This document shows, one piece after another, positions 38,877-49,161 of a stretch of DNA of 64,000 nt. Positions within the stretch are counted from its first letter, which is position 1. Every line of letters starts with the position of its first letter. A program made the position numbers and the translations under genes. Below the pieces are notes generated by a model. It was given only the letters and a program-made list of their open reading frames with translations. It ran no database searches and was not told the origin of the DNA. Origin of the DNA: Acinetobacter piscicola (GTDB lineage: Bacteria > Pseudomonadota > Gammaproteobacteria > Pseudomonadales > Moraxellaceae); contig NZ_NIFO01000011.1 in assembly GCF_002233755.1 (NCBI RefSeq), positions 89,856 to 153,855 of the forward strand. Direction: 5' to 3'.

Positions 38877-39042
38877 ACCCTTCACCCATAAAATTAGTCA
38901 TTCGATAAAAGACTAAATGATTCGGCAAAATTAAAATCTATTATTAATAGCCTATACCAAAGTGTCTACTGATTCACCAAAGCTCGGATAAACGGCTGAA
39001 CTAAGAATGTTAAAATGCTTTCCATGACATCAAATACAATAC

Positions 39043-39792
39043 TTATAAAGCTTGTTCTAAAACTTCGGCATTTTGTTCTTTCTGATCATTTATTTTTGCA
39101 TTTAGTTTTAAAACATCTTGGAACAACTGATTAAATTGTTTCACTTGAGCATCATTTTTAAACAATATTTGATTCTTTTGAGCTTCCCACTCATATTTTT
39201 TCAGCATTTCAAACATGGCTTCTGCTTTGGCCAATATTTGTAATTCATTTAAAATTAAAGAATTTTCAGGATCTAAGCCCGAATTTTCCTCTAGCTTGGC
39301 TTGAAGTGGTTGTTTTAAATCTTGCTTTAAATCTAAAGTTTTTAGTTGTGCCAAAGCATCATTTTTATTTGCGGTATTTTGCTTTTGATAATTCAGCATC
39401 GCCTGTCGCACTGTGATCATCATCTTTTCTGTTTCTTGATAATTCTGTTTACGATCTGCATCTAAACGTTTTACATCTAAAAAATGGTTCCATTTCGCTG
39501 TTGCAAGCTGATTTAAATAAGCATTACGCGTATCAATATTCTTAATCCAATATTTCAATAAAAACTCAGATAAAGTTTTATAGTCACCGGTTAAGCGGGA
39601 ATCATGGATATCGATATTGACAGGTTTAGTGCGATCTTGTGCTTGCTCATAAAGCTGACGCATTTTATCCGTCATCACCAAATCAAAATTTTGACGACTG
39701 ACTTCATCACGCTTGGTTGTAATATGGTCATAGTAGAAAAAACCAACGATAGCAAGAATGACCATTGCCAAAATAATGATGATCCGACGCAT
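39043..39792 (-). CDS. Membrane-anchored helical protein of unknown function
   Basis: A 249-residue protein with one N-terminal membrane segment (about 3-20, MRRIIIILAMVILAIVGFF) and a long, charged, mostly helical remainder with coiled-coil character. It is probably anchored in the inner membrane with the helical part in the periplasm. No family recognised. It is followed by the exported protein at 38385-38876 on the same strand, about 165 bases away. Confidence 0.65.
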   Translation of the reverse strand: MRRIIIILAMVILAIVGFFYYDHITTKRDEVSRQNFDLVMTDKMRQLYEQAQDRTKPVNIDIHDSRLTGDYKTLSEFLLKYWIKNIDTRNAYLNQLATAKWNHFLDVKRLDADRKQNYQETEKMMITVRQAMLNYQKQNTANKNDALAQLKTLDLKQDLKQPLQAKLEENSGLDPENSLILNELQILAKAEAMFEMLKKYEWEAQKNQILFKNDAQVKQFNQLFQDVLKLNAKINDQKEQNAEVLEQAL

Positions 39793-39990
39793 ACATTGGT
39801 TCCAAAAATATTTTTCTCTTGACTTAGAATAGCTGAAACATTGTGAATTTGCATATTAATTATACAATTAGGCGATAAATCTATTCGATCACGTATTTTT
39901 GAGGCACTCTCATTTCGGAACTCACTTTAAATTTACATCCGTGAACCCCACATATAGGGCATGACTTTTTTAAGAATTTAGAGATTTCCC

Positions 39991-40710
39991 ATGCGTGTAG
40001 ATATTTGGTCAGATGTGGTTTGCCCATTTTGTTATATTGGTAAAAAACGTTTAGAAGCTGCTGCAAAACAAACAGGCATCGAACTTGAAGTACATTGGCA
40101 CAGTTTTGAGCTTGATCCAGAAGCACCTGCACGTCAGGAAATTTCAAACTCTGAACGTCTTGCGCAAAAATACGGGCGTACTATTACCGAAGTTGAAGAG
40201 ATGCAACGTAATATTGCAGCTATGGCAAAAGAAGAAGGTATTGAATTTAACTGGGAAAATGCAAATTCAGGCAATACTTTCAATGCACATCGTATTATTC
40301 ACCTTGCACAAAGTAAAGGTTTAGGCTCAGAAGCTGAAGAGGCTTTTTTCTATAGTTATATGACCCAAGGCTTACCGATCGGTGAGCGTGAAACCATTGA
40401 AGATGTTGCTGCACGTATTGGTTTAAATCCTGTTGAAGTTGATGATGTACTTAACTCAGATGAATATGCAGATTTTGTCAAATTCGATGAAGAAGTGGCA
40501 CATGATCAACTTAAAGTAACAGGTGTTCCATTCTTTGTTTTTGACCAGCGTGTAGCTTTAGCAGGCGCACAACCACGTGATGTTTTTGTTCAAGTTTTAC
40601 AACAAGCGCTAGCAACCGTTGAACAAACTGAAAATACCGAAAATATTGAAGTTGAACAACAAGATGCTGCTATTTGTAATGATGAATCTTGCGATGTTCC
40701 AAATAAATAA
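39991..40710 (+). CDS. DsbA-family oxidoreductase, FrnE-like
   Basis: A 239-residue cytoplasmic protein of the DsbA/FrnE thioredoxin-fold family, with CPFC at 11-14 near the N-terminus (SDVVCPFCYIGKKR) and the cis-Pro region VTGVPFFVFD. The lack of a signal peptide separates it from periplasmic DsbA. The last ~35 residues are an acidic tail with two more cysteines (AAICNDESCDV). FrnE-type proteins are linked to oxidative-stress tolerance in other bacteria; the substrate here is unknown. Confidence 0.88.
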   Translation: MRVDIWSDVVCPFCYIGKKRLEAAAKQTGIELEVHWHSFELDPEAPARQEISNSERLAQKYGRTITEVEEMQRNIAAMAKEEGIEFNWENANSGNTFNAHRIIHLAQSKGLGSEAEEAFFYSYMTQGLPIGERETIEDVAARIGLNPVEVDDVLNSDEYADFVKFDEEVAHDQLKVTGVPFFVFDQRVALAGAQPRDVFVQVLQQALATVEQTENTENIEVEQQDAAICNDESCDVPNK

Positions 40711-40735
40711 TTTGTAATCGCCATGATTTAAAAAT

Positions 40736-40770
40736 AAAACCCTCACATTTCGATGATGTGAGGGTTTTAT
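40736..40770. terminator. Bidirectional terminator between the FrnE-like and dodecin genes
   Basis: A nine-base stem (CCCTCACAT / ATGTGAGGG, 40740-40748 with 40756-40764) is flanked by A-runs and T-runs, so it can stop transcription from both convergent genes. Confidence 0.85.
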
Positions 40771-40804
40771 TATTTTAATTGTTCAAAAGATTTATAAAAA
40801 AGAC

Positions 40805-41005
40805 TTATTCAACCAAGAAACTAATTTTAAGATTAACGCGATACTCCGTAATTTTATTGTCCTTGATAATAACTTTTTGTTCGTTAATCCATGCCCCTTG
40901 TACATTTTTGATTGTTTCGGTGACTTTGGCGATCCCTGTTTGAATCGCATCTTCAAAACTTTTAGTACTGCTCGAATTTACCTCTACAACTTTTGCAATT
41001 GCCAT
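40805..41005 (-). CDS. Dodecin family protein
   Basis: Dodecins form hollow dodecamers that bind flavins (or related ligands) and store or buffer them. The 66-residue protein fits the family: AIAKVVEVNSSSTKSFEDAI, then KVTETIKNVQGAWINEQKVII and a C-terminal strand YRVNLKISFLVE, with the ligand-stacking Trp in GAWI. The ATG at 41005 is chosen; an in-frame GTG at 41014 is less likely. Confidence 0.92.
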   Translation of the reverse strand: MAIAKVVEVNSSSTKSFEDAIQTGIAKVTETIKNVQGAWINEQKVIIKDNKITEYRVNLKISFLVE

Positions 41006-41180
41006 GTGACGCACTCGATTTTTATAAAAGGAAACTGCATCCTATTACAAATATAAGGCTTTTTTAGTTTGGTTAAAATTTAAACAAGATAATCATACAT
41101 AACGCTACATGAAATTTTGAGTGAGTCCTGAGATTCGATACATCACAAAAACCAAGACCAATTAAAATCAACAATAACCA

Positions 41181-42086
41181 TCAATCTTCAAAATCAGCAT
41201 TGCATTTACCCTTTTCATTGATATAACAATTTTTCTTTTCATTAAATTTAAGGATAGATGTGCTTCCATTTTTCGGGAAATCATGGCGCCAAGTCATTTT
41301 CCCAAAACTTGAATAATTGACTTGGATGGGATACAAACCTGTCACCGTCGGATCAACTTTGAGCTGATATTCCTTTGAAAAACCAGCTAAATTAGGATCA
41401 CCACTTTCATACGCCCCCGAATTATCCTCAGAAATACCAAACGGATATTCCTCAATCCAGCCTCGTTCATTCAATACAATTAACGATGAAAATTCAGAAT
41501 GAGAACCCGTTGAAGTATATCCACCTGAATAAGTTAGCCCCATTTGATCTTTGCCCACACGGCGAATTTTCTTGAAATCTTCTGCACTTAAATGTGAATC
41601 CCCCCAGCTACCTGAAATATCAAGATCAGGGCGAGATCTGCTCAATAATTGGTATTGCCCATTGCTGAGTTGTTTGAATAAATAGAGTTCTACTTTTGGT
41701 CGTGAAGGATGTCCTGTAATGATCAATCCATCATCCTGTTCAAAAATTTCTAAGCGGACGATAAAGCGTTTCTCACCCTGTACATTTTGATAAGTTTGTA
41801 CTGGATTAAACACGGCGTAATCAATATTACCGTCTTTACCTTTTAGCCCAACAGCCTGATCCATCGATAAATCATTCATTTTTAAATGGCGAATATCTTT
41901 TTGATGAAACTGCATAAAAATCGTCTTGTCGTTTAGATTTTTGACAACAATAACAGTGTTTAATGCGTTTACAACCGTTTTGGAACTTTGCATTTGCTCA
42001 GCAAATAAGCTGGGTGATAATAAAATACTAGCGATCAATATAGAACATGGAGTGATGGTCTTTTGCATTAACATATTTTGCTGCAT
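41181..42086 (-). CDS. Exported protein of unknown function
   Basis: The 301-residue product has a signal peptide (cleavage probably after LLSPSLFA, about residue 29). The mature part is beta-rich, with segments such as FIVRLEIFEQDDGLIITGHPSRPKVELYLF-type strands and a GLTYSGGYTSTGSHSE stretch. The C-terminus has three cysteines or acidic residues (KKNCYINEKGKCNADFED). AGGA precedes the ATG. No family recognised; a periplasmic protein is likely. Confidence 0.65.
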   Translation of the reverse strand: MQQNMLMQKTITPCSILIASILLSPSLFAEQMQSSKTVVNALNTVIVVKNLNDKTIFMQFHQKDIRHLKMNDLSMDQAVGLKGKDGNIDYAVFNPVQTYQNVQGEKRFIVRLEIFEQDDGLIITGHPSRPKVELYLFKQLSNGQYQLLSRSRPDLDISGSWGDSHLSAEDFKKIRRVGKDQMGLTYSGGYTSTGSHSEFSSLIVLNERGWIEEYPFGISEDNSGAYESGDPNLAGFSKEYQLKVDPTVTGLYPIQVNYSSFGKMTWRHDFPKNGSTSILKFNEKKNCYINEKGKCNADFED

Positions 42087-42529
42087 TGAGTGTCCTACCC
42101 TATTTATATGGTCATTCTAAGTGCTTTTACCAATTTATCTCGTTTGATCATGTCAAAGGATCTTTGCCATTTCATCTCATTTTAGTTTTGAAAATACAGG
42201 ATCTAACTTTAAATCACAATTTCATTCAAACAACATGTTACAACCCAAACAGCAGAACAAAAACAATAAACGCCCTCATGATTAATACGTAAATGAATCG
42301 TATGAAGCAATAATCAACACAGTGGTTATTTTCACTCATTCTCAATATTAACTTAACTCAATATCAATAGATGAATAAAATCTTATTAAATAACACATTG
42401 TTTGCTTCTATTTTAAGCATTTTGGACAGGTTTTATATTTATCACAATGAATAGATTGAAATTTACTGTTTTTTTAGGGCATAGTGATGTTGAAGATCAA
42501 AAATCCAGAAACTAGAAGAGATAGAAAAA
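42087..42529. other. AT-rich divergent intergenic region
   Basis: These 443 bases separate two divergent envelope-protein genes. I see no gene, RNA or clear terminator in them. Both promoters must lie here, but I cannot place a confident -35/-10 pair. Confidence 0.4.
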
Positions 42530-43675
42530 GTGAAAATGAAAAGAAACTTAAATTCAATCCTTTCGGCAGTCCCCTATCTTTTTTTATTGGGAGGTTTTTA
42601 TGGAAATTCAGTCTTTGCTGAAACAGTGAGCAGTATTGCCGATTCTCAGGCACAGAAATCTGAATCACTCTATACCGTTGAAGAGGGCGAAAAAGGTTGG
42701 CTTAATTATATTCCGCGTGCAGTCGATGCGACACCAACCATTTTCCCAAATGAATCTAATCAAGACACCGTTCCACCAACGGCAATGACTGAAGATCAAA
42801 CTTGGACCGATAAACAACAAAAAGGTGTACGTAATTGGGTCGATCGAACTGCTCATAAAATAGATGGCTGGTTTGGAGAAACAGACCCAAAGAAACCTGC
42901 GACAGCGAGTCTGAGGGTTTTAATCGATAACCGTTGGGATGAACATGATGGTTATGATATCAGCCCAAGAATTCGAGGTAGAATTAAATTACCAACACTC
43001 GAAAATCGTTTAAGTGTAGTATTTGGTGATGACACTTTAGATGATGAAATTAATAATAATATTGCCATTAGCAATATCAATGCTGAAGCTGACCCTGATA
43101 AAAAATTTGATAGTAAAAGCGCTCGAGATGACAATAGTTCAATCGCATTACGTTGGTCACAAACCGCTAGGAGACTGCCATTTGATGTCGATGCTGACTT
43201 AGGTATTCGCTCAGGAAGCGATATCTATGCGCGTTTAAAAGCAGAAAAAGATTGGAGTTTAGGTGATGATTTCTATTTTCATGCCGAGCAAATTTATCGC
43301 TATGGTATCGACAGTGAAAATTACCTTCGAACCAATTTAGAACTAACCCACGCACGTCCAAATCAACCTTTTCTTTCCAACCAATTCAACGTCACCTATG
43401 CCGATGAGCAAGATGATGATTTAACGTGGAATAATAGAACTTACCGTCAACATCAATTTTTTAAAGGCAATCGTTTTAACTACGGTATTTATACAGGTGG
43501 TTATTATAATGATAGCGATCTCAGACTAAATAGTTGGGGGCCTTTTGTTTCTTGGCGTCAACCTGTATGGCGTGAATGGTTTTTTGTACAAGGTGATTTA
43601 AACTATTTTAATGATCATCGTGAAGATCGTAGTCATTACCCAAGGGCTTTAGTACGTTTAGAAGCATTATTTTAA
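42530..43675 (+). CDS. Probable outer-membrane beta-barrel protein
   Basis: A 381-residue protein with a signal peptide (cleavage after GNSVFA, about residue 30), alternating amphipathic strands in the C-terminal two thirds (DVDADLGIRSGSDIYARLKAEKDW, FNVTYADEQDDDLTWNN) and a terminal Phe (LEALF), the usual outer-membrane signature. No named family recognised. The GTG at 42530 has AAGAG nine bases upstream; the ATG at 42536 is the alternative start. It is divergent from the exported protein at 41181-42086. Confidence 0.68.
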   Translation: MKMKRNLNSILSAVPYLFLLGGFYGNSVFAETVSSIADSQAQKSESLYTVEEGEKGWLNYIPRAVDATPTIFPNESNQDTVPPTAMTEDQTWTDKQQKGVRNWVDRTAHKIDGWFGETDPKKPATASLRVLIDNRWDEHDGYDISPRIRGRIKLPTLENRLSVVFGDDTLDDEINNNIAISNINAEADPDKKFDSKSARDDNSSIALRWSQTARRLPFDVDADLGIRSGSDIYARLKAEKDWSLGDDFYFHAEQIYRYGIDSENYLRTNLELTHARPNQPFLSNQFNVTYADEQDDDLTWNNRTYRQHQFFKGNRFNYGIYTGGYYNDSDLRLNSWGPFVSWRQPVWREWFFVQGDLNYFNDHREDRSHYPRALVRLEALF

Positions 43676-43754
43676 AAATTTGAATAAAATATTGTATCAA
43701 CTGTGGATAAGTTCGAACTTATCCACTGCTTATCCATCTGATAATTTTACGTAT

Positions 43755-43784
43755 AAAAAAGCCTATCTCGAAGATAGGCTTTTT
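43755..43784. terminator. Bidirectional terminator between the barrel-protein gene and htpG
   Basis: A long perfect stem (AAAAAGCCTATCT with its complement around a CGA loop) carries A- and T-runs on both sides. It serves the convergent genes. Confidence 0.88.
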
Positions 43785-43801
43785 AACAATGACAACTTAC
43801 T

Positions 43802-45745
43802 TTAAGCTTTAAGCAATAAGTTATTAATACGTTTTACATATTCAGCAGGATCTTCAGGTAAACCACCTTCTGCTATCACCGCTTGGTCAAAGATCACATT
43901 GGCTAAATCATCAAACTGTGCTGAACCTTCAAGTTTTTTCACCAAAGGATGCTCAGGATTAATCTCTAAGATCGGTTTAGATTCAGGAACAGCCTGACCC
44001 GCTTGTTTCAACATACGAATCAATTGTGGTGAAAGATCTCCATCACTGGTCACTAAACATGCAGGTGAATCAACCAAACGTGTTGTTACACGGACTTCTT
44101 TGGTTTTCGCTTTCAGTGAATCCGATAGCTTCTCAACCACTGGTTTAAACTGCTCAGCTGCAGCTTCCAGTGCTTTTTTCTCTTCTGCATCTTGCAAATC
44201 ACCAAGATCAACAGCACCTTTCGCAACGTTTTGCATAGGAGTACCATCAAACTCGTTTACAAACTCCATTGCCCATTCATCGACACGGTCTGCCATCAAC
44301 AAGACTTCAATACCCTTCTTGCGGAACAATTCAAGTTGTGGCGAATTTTTTGCAGCAGCTAAGCTATCCGCAGTCACATAATAGATGGCTTTTTGCCCTT
44401 CTTTCATACGTGCTTTATAGGCTTCAAATGATGTTGAAATATCATCATTGATTGACGTAGAAAAACGTAATAATTTCAGAATACGTTCACGATTTCCAAA
44501 ATCTTCACCTAAACCTTCTTTGATTACTGAACCAAATTCAGCATAGAACGTTTTGAATTTTTCTTGATCCGCTTCATCTTCCGATTTTGCCAAGCTATCC
44601 AGTGTTGTTAAAACACGACGCGTATTACCTTCACGAATAGTTTTTACATCACGGCTTTCTTGTAATAATTCACGGCTTACATTCAATGGAAGATCTGCGC
44701 TATCCACAACACCTTGCACAAAACGTAGATAATTTGGAATCAGATTATCTGCATCATCCATAATAAATACACGTTTTACATAAAGCTTAATTCCTGCTTT
44801 TGCTTCACGTGTAAAAATATTACTCGGTGCTTTGCTTGGAATATAAAGTAATTGAGTATATTCAGTACTCCCTTCCACACGATTATGCGCCCATGCCAAT
44901 GGTGCATCAAAATCATGAGTTAGGTTTTTATAGAACTCAACATATTGCTCTTCGGTAATTTCACTCTTACTGCGTGTCCAAAGTGCACTGGCAGAGTTAA
45001 TTGCTTCCCACTCATCAGTTTTAACATATTGACCACCGCTTGTAGGATTGGCTTCTTCACCTTCTGCAACTTCTTCTTCCTGCCAAACTTCTTTTTGCAT
45101 TTCAATTGGCAAGCTAATGTGATCAGAATATTTATTGATAATCTGTTTAACTTTATGACTGTCTAAATACGCTAAAGCATCATCACGTAAATGCAGAATA
45201 ATATCTGTTCCACGTGAAGCTTTATCAATCTGCTCAACTTCAAAATCACCTGTTCCACCGCTAATCCAACGAACACCTTCGCTTGCATCTAAACCTGCAC
45301 GACGTGATTCAACAGTAATTTTATCAGCAACGATGAAACCTGAATAAAAACCAACACCAAACTGACCAATTAACTGTGCATCAGACTTCTGGTCACCTGA
45401 CAATTTAGACATAAAGTCTTTGGTGCCCGACTTGGCAATTGTCCCTAAATTATCAATCGCTTCTTGTTGACTTAAACCAATGCCATTATCTGAAATAGTC
45501 ATCGTTTTAGCGTCTTTATCTAAACTCACACGAACATGCAGATTTGGATCATTTTCATAATAATCAGGATGGTTAATCCCTTCAAAACGTAATTTATCGC
45601 ATGCATCAGATGCATTCGAGATCAATTCACGTAGGAAAATTTCAGGGTTTGAGTAGAGAGAATGCGTCACTAAATGTAAAAGCTGAGCCACTTCAGCTTG
45701 AAAACTATGCTTCTGTGAACCTTGCTGTGCGTTTTGTTCGCTCAT
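43802..45745 (-). CDS. htpG: Molecular chaperone HtpG (bacterial Hsp90)
   Basis: HtpG is the cytosolic ATP-dependent Hsp90 chaperone. The 647-residue protein has the N-terminal GHKL ATPase ([10 protein letters not shown] with Asn44; [19 protein letters not shown] from Gly127), the middle domain and the C-terminal dimerisation domain. It lacks the C-terminal EEVD tail of eukaryotic Hsp90. AAGGA precedes the ATG. I looked for a sigma-32-type promoter upstream and did not find a convincing one. It gives a built-in comparison for the Hsp90-like protein at 35300-38224. Confidence 0.98.
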   Translation of the reverse strand: MSEQNAQQGSQKHSFQAEVAQLLHLVTHSLYSNPEIFLRELISNASDACDKLRFEGINHPDYYENDPNLHVRVSLDKDAKTMTISDNGIGLSQQEAIDNLGTIAKSGTKDFMSKLSGDQKSDAQLIGQFGVGFYSGFIVADKITVESRRAGLDASEGVRWISGGTGDFEVEQIDKASRGTDIILHLRDDALAYLDSHKVKQIINKYSDHISLPIEMQKEVWQEEEVAEGEEANPTSGGQYVKTDEWEAINSASALWTRSKSEITEEQYVEFYKNLTHDFDAPLAWAHNRVEGSTEYTQLLYIPSKAPSNIFTREAKAGIKLYVKRVFIMDDADNLIPNYLRFVQGVVDSADLPLNVSRELLQESRDVKTIREGNTRRVLTTLDSLAKSEDEADQEKFKTFYAEFGSVIKEGLGEDFGNRERILKLLRFSTSINDDISTSFEAYKARMKEGQKAIYYVTADSLAAAKNSPQLELFRKKGIEVLLMADRVDEWAMEFVNEFDGTPMQNVAKGAVDLGDLQDAEEKKALEAAAEQFKPVVEKLSDSLKAKTKEVRVTTRLVDSPACLVTSDGDLSPQLIRMLKQAGQAVPESKPILEINPEHPLVKKLEGSAQFDDLANVIFDQAVIAEGGLPEDPAEYVKRINNLLLKA

Positions 45746-45915
45746 AAATCATTCCTTCAAATTCATATCAATTTTGTTATTAAAATTCTTCCATCTCATT
45801 TTTATTTTTAACTCTACGAAAAGATAAAAGTGTTCGAAATGCCAATGAAAGAATTTTTGAATGCTTTAGAAATGGTGTGAGTTCACGATATTTCAATAGG
45901 GAATCTTATTTTTTT

Positions 45916-46257
45916 TTAAAATGGACCTTGTTGATACACACCGTTCATATAAATCTCCAGCTTTTGCTGACGCATTTTATAAACATCTGTCAGACAACTG
46001 ACATTATCTTGACACTGATTTCTGAGCTGTAACCATTTTACTTGCTGATCTTGAATCACACCACGTGTACCCATTGGAACAAGTTTGCGAATAATATTAT
46101 AAGTGGTCGCCATTTTGACATCGGCATCATTTAAGTTTCTATGCTCACAAATCGCATATTCAGTTTGAGTCTGCGCTTTGTCACAATTGAAACTAGCTGC
46201 TTGTGTGATTGAAGAAATACAGGTGAATACCATAAAAATATAAAGATAAGATTTCAT
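45916..46257 (-). CDS. Lysozyme inhibitor LprI-like exported protein
   Basis: A 113-residue protein with a signal peptide (cleavage after SSITQA, about residue 20) and a small Cys-rich domain of the LprI/DUF1311 type: FNCDKAQTQTEYAICEHRNLNDADVKM and LQLRNQCQDNVSCLTDVYKMRQQKL, with four cysteines likely paired. Family members are periplasmic; some are reported lysozyme inhibitors, which is not shown here. ATG codons at 46257 and 46263 are both possible; neither has a clear Shine-Dalgarno. Confidence 0.8.
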   Translation of the reverse strand: MKSYLYIFMVFTCISSITQAASFNCDKAQTQTEYAICEHRNLNDADVKMATTYNIIRKLVPMGTRGVIQDQQVKWLQLRNQCQDNVSCLTDVYKMRQQKLEIYMNGVYQQGPF

Positions 46258-46441
46258 ATGCATTTAAAATTATTAAAATATTGTGATTAGATTAGTTGGA
46301 TTTCAAAAGAACGGATATAGTGAAAAGTAGCTATTTTGTTCTTTTTCTATATCTTTTGTTTGTTCATTCTTGAACCAAATTTGGCTCACCCAATTGAATA
46401 TTTTTAGCACTCAATTTTATTCAAATCATTCAAACTAAAAT

Positions 46442-46472
46442 AAAAACTCGGCGTATTTGCCGAGTTTTTTAC
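46442..46472 (-). terminator. Rho-independent terminator of ompW
   Basis: The stem AAAACTCGGC / GCCGAGTTTT carries a T-run on the minus strand, directly after the ompW stop. Confidence 0.85.
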
Positions 46473-46483
46473 ACGTCTAAATC

Positions 46484-47086
46484 TTAGAATTTATAGCTAT
46501 AACCAATCGTATAAATCATAGGATCAATGTCCAAATCAAAGGTTGTTACCCCTTTCACTTCAACTTCTGGGCTCAATTGAGCATAACGTGCGTCAAAGAA
46601 TACGCCCCAGTTTTTCGCATCTGCAGGTTGGAAGTTAAAACCAATTTGGCCTGCAAAACCAAAGTCTTCTTTCACTTTTACTTTAGCGCCTTCAAGGCCA
46701 CCAGAAGTTTCTTCATCCCATGCAATAAATGCAGTTCCACCTACACCAATATAAGGTGTAAAGCCTGTAGAATTTTTAAAGTTATATTTAAATGTTACTG
46801 TTGGTGGTAAGTGTTTAAGTTTAACTGCCTTTTCACCATCCAATAACACATCATGGCTAATCGGTGTTGCTAAAAGCACTTCAGCAGAAAAAGGTGTTTC
46901 CCCAAAAATATATTCTACAGATGGTGTAAATGCATATTCATCATCTGCCTTAACCACCGCTGCACCACCGAGAATCGCAGTATCTTGCGTTGGCGCAATT
47001 GCAGAAGCACCAACTTTAACTTGCCACTGTGCAAACGATGTAGATGAAATCCCCATTAATGTAATAAGTATAGCTTTTTTAAACAT
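46484..47086 (-). CDS. ompW: Outer-membrane protein OmpW
   Basis: An eight-stranded outer-membrane barrel of the OmpW family. The 200-residue protein has a signal peptide (cleavage after SSTSFA, about residue 19), the KVGASAIAPTQD N-terminal segment, LKHLPPTVTFKYNF, FTPYIGVGGTAF, and a C-terminal Phe (GYSYKF). OmpW proteins form a hydrophobic channel. AGAGG precedes the ATG. It is transcribed alone, with a 467-base AT-rich upstream region. Confidence 0.93.
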   Translation of the reverse strand: MFKKAILITLMGISSTSFAQWQVKVGASAIAPTQDTAILGGAAVVKADDEYAFTPSVEYIFGETPFSAEVLLATPISHDVLLDGEKAVKLKHLPPTVTFKYNFKNSTGFTPYIGVGGTAFIAWDEETSGGLEGAKVKVKEDFGFAGQIGFNFQPADAKNWGVFFDARYAQLSPEVEVKGVTTFDLDIDPMIYTIGYSYKF

Positions 47087-47553
47087 TATAAAACCTCTGC
47101 GTTGTTATTAATTGCATTAAACACATTCATTATAAATATTGCAATACACATTTATTTTAAACTTTTAATATTATTTTTAAATCATTGTATTTAAATAAAA
47201 TTTAATTAAGCATATCAAAATAGTTGGTTTATTAAAACCAACTAAACCAATATAGTTTATTTTTTAAACAATTAATTTAAGGCATTCCAGTATAGTTTAA
47301 TATTATTATTAAAATTTAATAAAATATATTTAAAATATACTTTTTGCATTTGTAATAATGTTCTCATTTTAAATAAAATGATTATTTAATATTTTATAAA
47401 TTTAATTAACATTAACAAAACTTGATTAACTTTATTTTTATTTTCCAATAAAAAACTGCTTTGATCGTGGTATTAAAACCGCCTTAAACGCTACTGTACT
47501 GAGCTTATTTTAAGGCTTGATCAAAGCAGTTAATTGAGAAGATATGCTCGCGA
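47087..47553. other. Very AT-rich upstream region of ompW with a perfect palindrome
   Basis: This 467-base gap has no credible gene. It contains a perfect 10-base inverted repeat (47221-47230 with 47235-47244, loop ATTA) about 135 bases upstream of ompW, and the large terminator hairpin of the antiporter gene. The palindrome could be an operator or the end of a small RNA. Confidence 0.45.
47449..47531 (-). terminator. Long-armed terminator of the antiporter gene
   Basis: Perfect 13-base arms (AACTGCTTTGATC at 47454-47466 and its complement at 47519-47531) enclose 52 bases with an inner seven-base stem (GCCTTAA/TTAAGGC). On the minus strand the outer stem is followed by TTTTTTATT. It starts 22 bases after the antiporter stop. 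Confidence 0.75.
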
Positions 47554-48969
47554 TTAAAGCACCATTGCGGCAATCCAACCAAAGATTAATAACGGAATAT
47601 TAAAGTGGATAAATGTCGGAACAACCGTATCCCAAATATGATCATGTTGACCATCTACACCTAAACCTGCCGTAGGGCCAAGTGTAGAGTCTGAAGCTGG
47701 TGAACCTGCATCACCCAAAGCGGCAGCAGTACCAATCAACGCGACAGTCGCCAAAGGTGAAAAGCCGAATTGAACACATAAGGGAACATAAATCACAGCA
47801 AGTACAGGCACACTTGAAAATGATGAACCAATCCCGATCGTTACGAATAAGCCAATGAATAACATCAAAAAAGCTGCAAGTGCTTTGTTGTCACCAATCA
47901 AATGAACAACACCATTCACCAATTGATTAATGTCGCCAGTATGGGTCATCACAGATGCAAAACCTGCTGCTGAAATCATGATAAAACCCACAAGTGCCAT
48001 CATACGCATACCTTGTACAAAGACATCATCGGCTTCTTGCCATTTGAAAATACCCGCAGCAGAAAGCACAGAAAAACCAACTAAACCGCCAAGAATCATT
48101 GAGCCTGAGTAAAGCTGTGCAATCAGTGTTAAAACAATTGCCAAGAGTGCCATCAGAATGGTTTTTTTCGCAACTTTTGGAGCTTGTTCTGCTTCTTTTT
48201 CTAATTCAATCCCATCTGCTTTAATCACGTCAGGATCTATTGCACGAAGAGGTTTATCTAAATCAATCGTGGTCACAGGTGTAACATTACGGTCGATATA
48301 GATACGAGGTTTACGATAACTAACAAATACAGCAAATATTGTTCCAATGACCATGCCAAGTACAGGGATCGCCATACCCATTGGCATCATGCCACGGTCT
48401 ACATGTAAATTATACGCTGCACCAATTTTGTTGATATTTCCCATCAAAATTTGTTCAAGGAAAATCGCACCGAAACCTACTGGTAAGAAAATATACGTTC
48501 CCACTAAGCCAAGTGTCAGGACACAAGCTGCCGCACGACGATCTAGTTTCAAATGATTCATCACTTTCAACAACGGTGGCACAAGTACAGGAATAAAAGC
48601 GATGTGTACTGGAATCACGTTCTGTGAGCAAATCGCAGCAATCAATAAAATGAATAATAGTAAGAACTTCACTTTCTTCGCTTGTTTTTGAGTGGCTTCT
48701 AAACCCAACAAACCAATAAGTTTATGTGCCAATAAATCTGGTAAACCAGATTTTGACAGTGCAAGTGCAAACGCACCTAAAACTGCATAAGCCAAGGCAA
48801 CTTCAGCACCATCACCCAAACCTGCATTAAAAGCTTCTACAGTGTCAGATAGGCTTAAACCTGCAACCAAACCACCAATAATTGCTGAAATGACAAGCGT
48901 CAAGACAACAGAAACACGTGCCAGTGATAAAATGAACATCACAGCAATCGCAATAACGACAGCATTCAT
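47554..48969 (-). CDS. Na+/H+ antiporter family (NhaC-like) membrane protein
   Basis: A 471-residue inner-membrane protein with about 11-13 hydrophobic segments, matching the Na_H_antiport_2 plus NhaC-type permease family (SLARVSVVLTLVISAIIGGLVAGLSL at the start; GIGSSFSSVPVLAVIYVPL and GDAGSPASDSTLGPTAGL towards the end). A Glu-rich cytosolic loop lies near 245-265. Some relatives are proposed to carry amino acids such as histidine instead of Na+, so the substrate is uncertain. The Shine-Dalgarno is weak. Confidence 0.85.
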   Translation of the reverse strand: MNAVVIAIAVMFILSLARVSVVLTLVISAIIGGLVAGLSLSDTVEAFNAGLGDGAEVALAYAVLGAFALALSKSGLPDLLAHKLIGLLGLEATQKQAKKVKFLLLFILLIAAICSQNVIPVHIAFIPVLVPPLLKVMNHLKLDRRAAACVLTLGLVGTYIFLPVGFGAIFLEQILMGNINKIGAAYNLHVDRGMMPMGMAIPVLGMVIGTIFAVFVSYRKPRIYIDRNVTPVTTIDLDKPLRAIDPDVIKADGIELEKEAEQAPKVAKKTILMALLAIVLTLIAQLYSGSMILGGLVGFSVLSAAGIFKWQEADDVFVQGMRMMALVGFIMISAAGFASVMTHTGDINQLVNGVVHLIGDNKALAAFLMLFIGLFVTIGIGSSFSSVPVLAVIYVPLCVQFGFSPLATVALIGTAAALGDAGSPASDSTLGPTAGLGVDGQHDHIWDTVVPTFIHFNIPLLIFGWIAAMVL

Positions 48970-49161
48970 GGGAAATTTTTCAGAATTTGGAAAGCGAATA
49001 TTTTATCAGATTCACCACAATGACGCTGTAATTTAGTCGGCTAGGTCATGATATTTGCAATATGATGCATATTTTCAAAAACTTCATGCCACATAAAACA
49101 ATCTAAGCCAAAGCAATTTACACATGGCATCTTGCTTTGGCTTTTTGTTTTTAAATAGGTT

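Noticed and set aside
45746..45915. Sigma-32 heat-shock promoter before htpG
   Set aside because: I looked for a CTTGAAA/CCCCAT-type pair and found none with suitable spacing.
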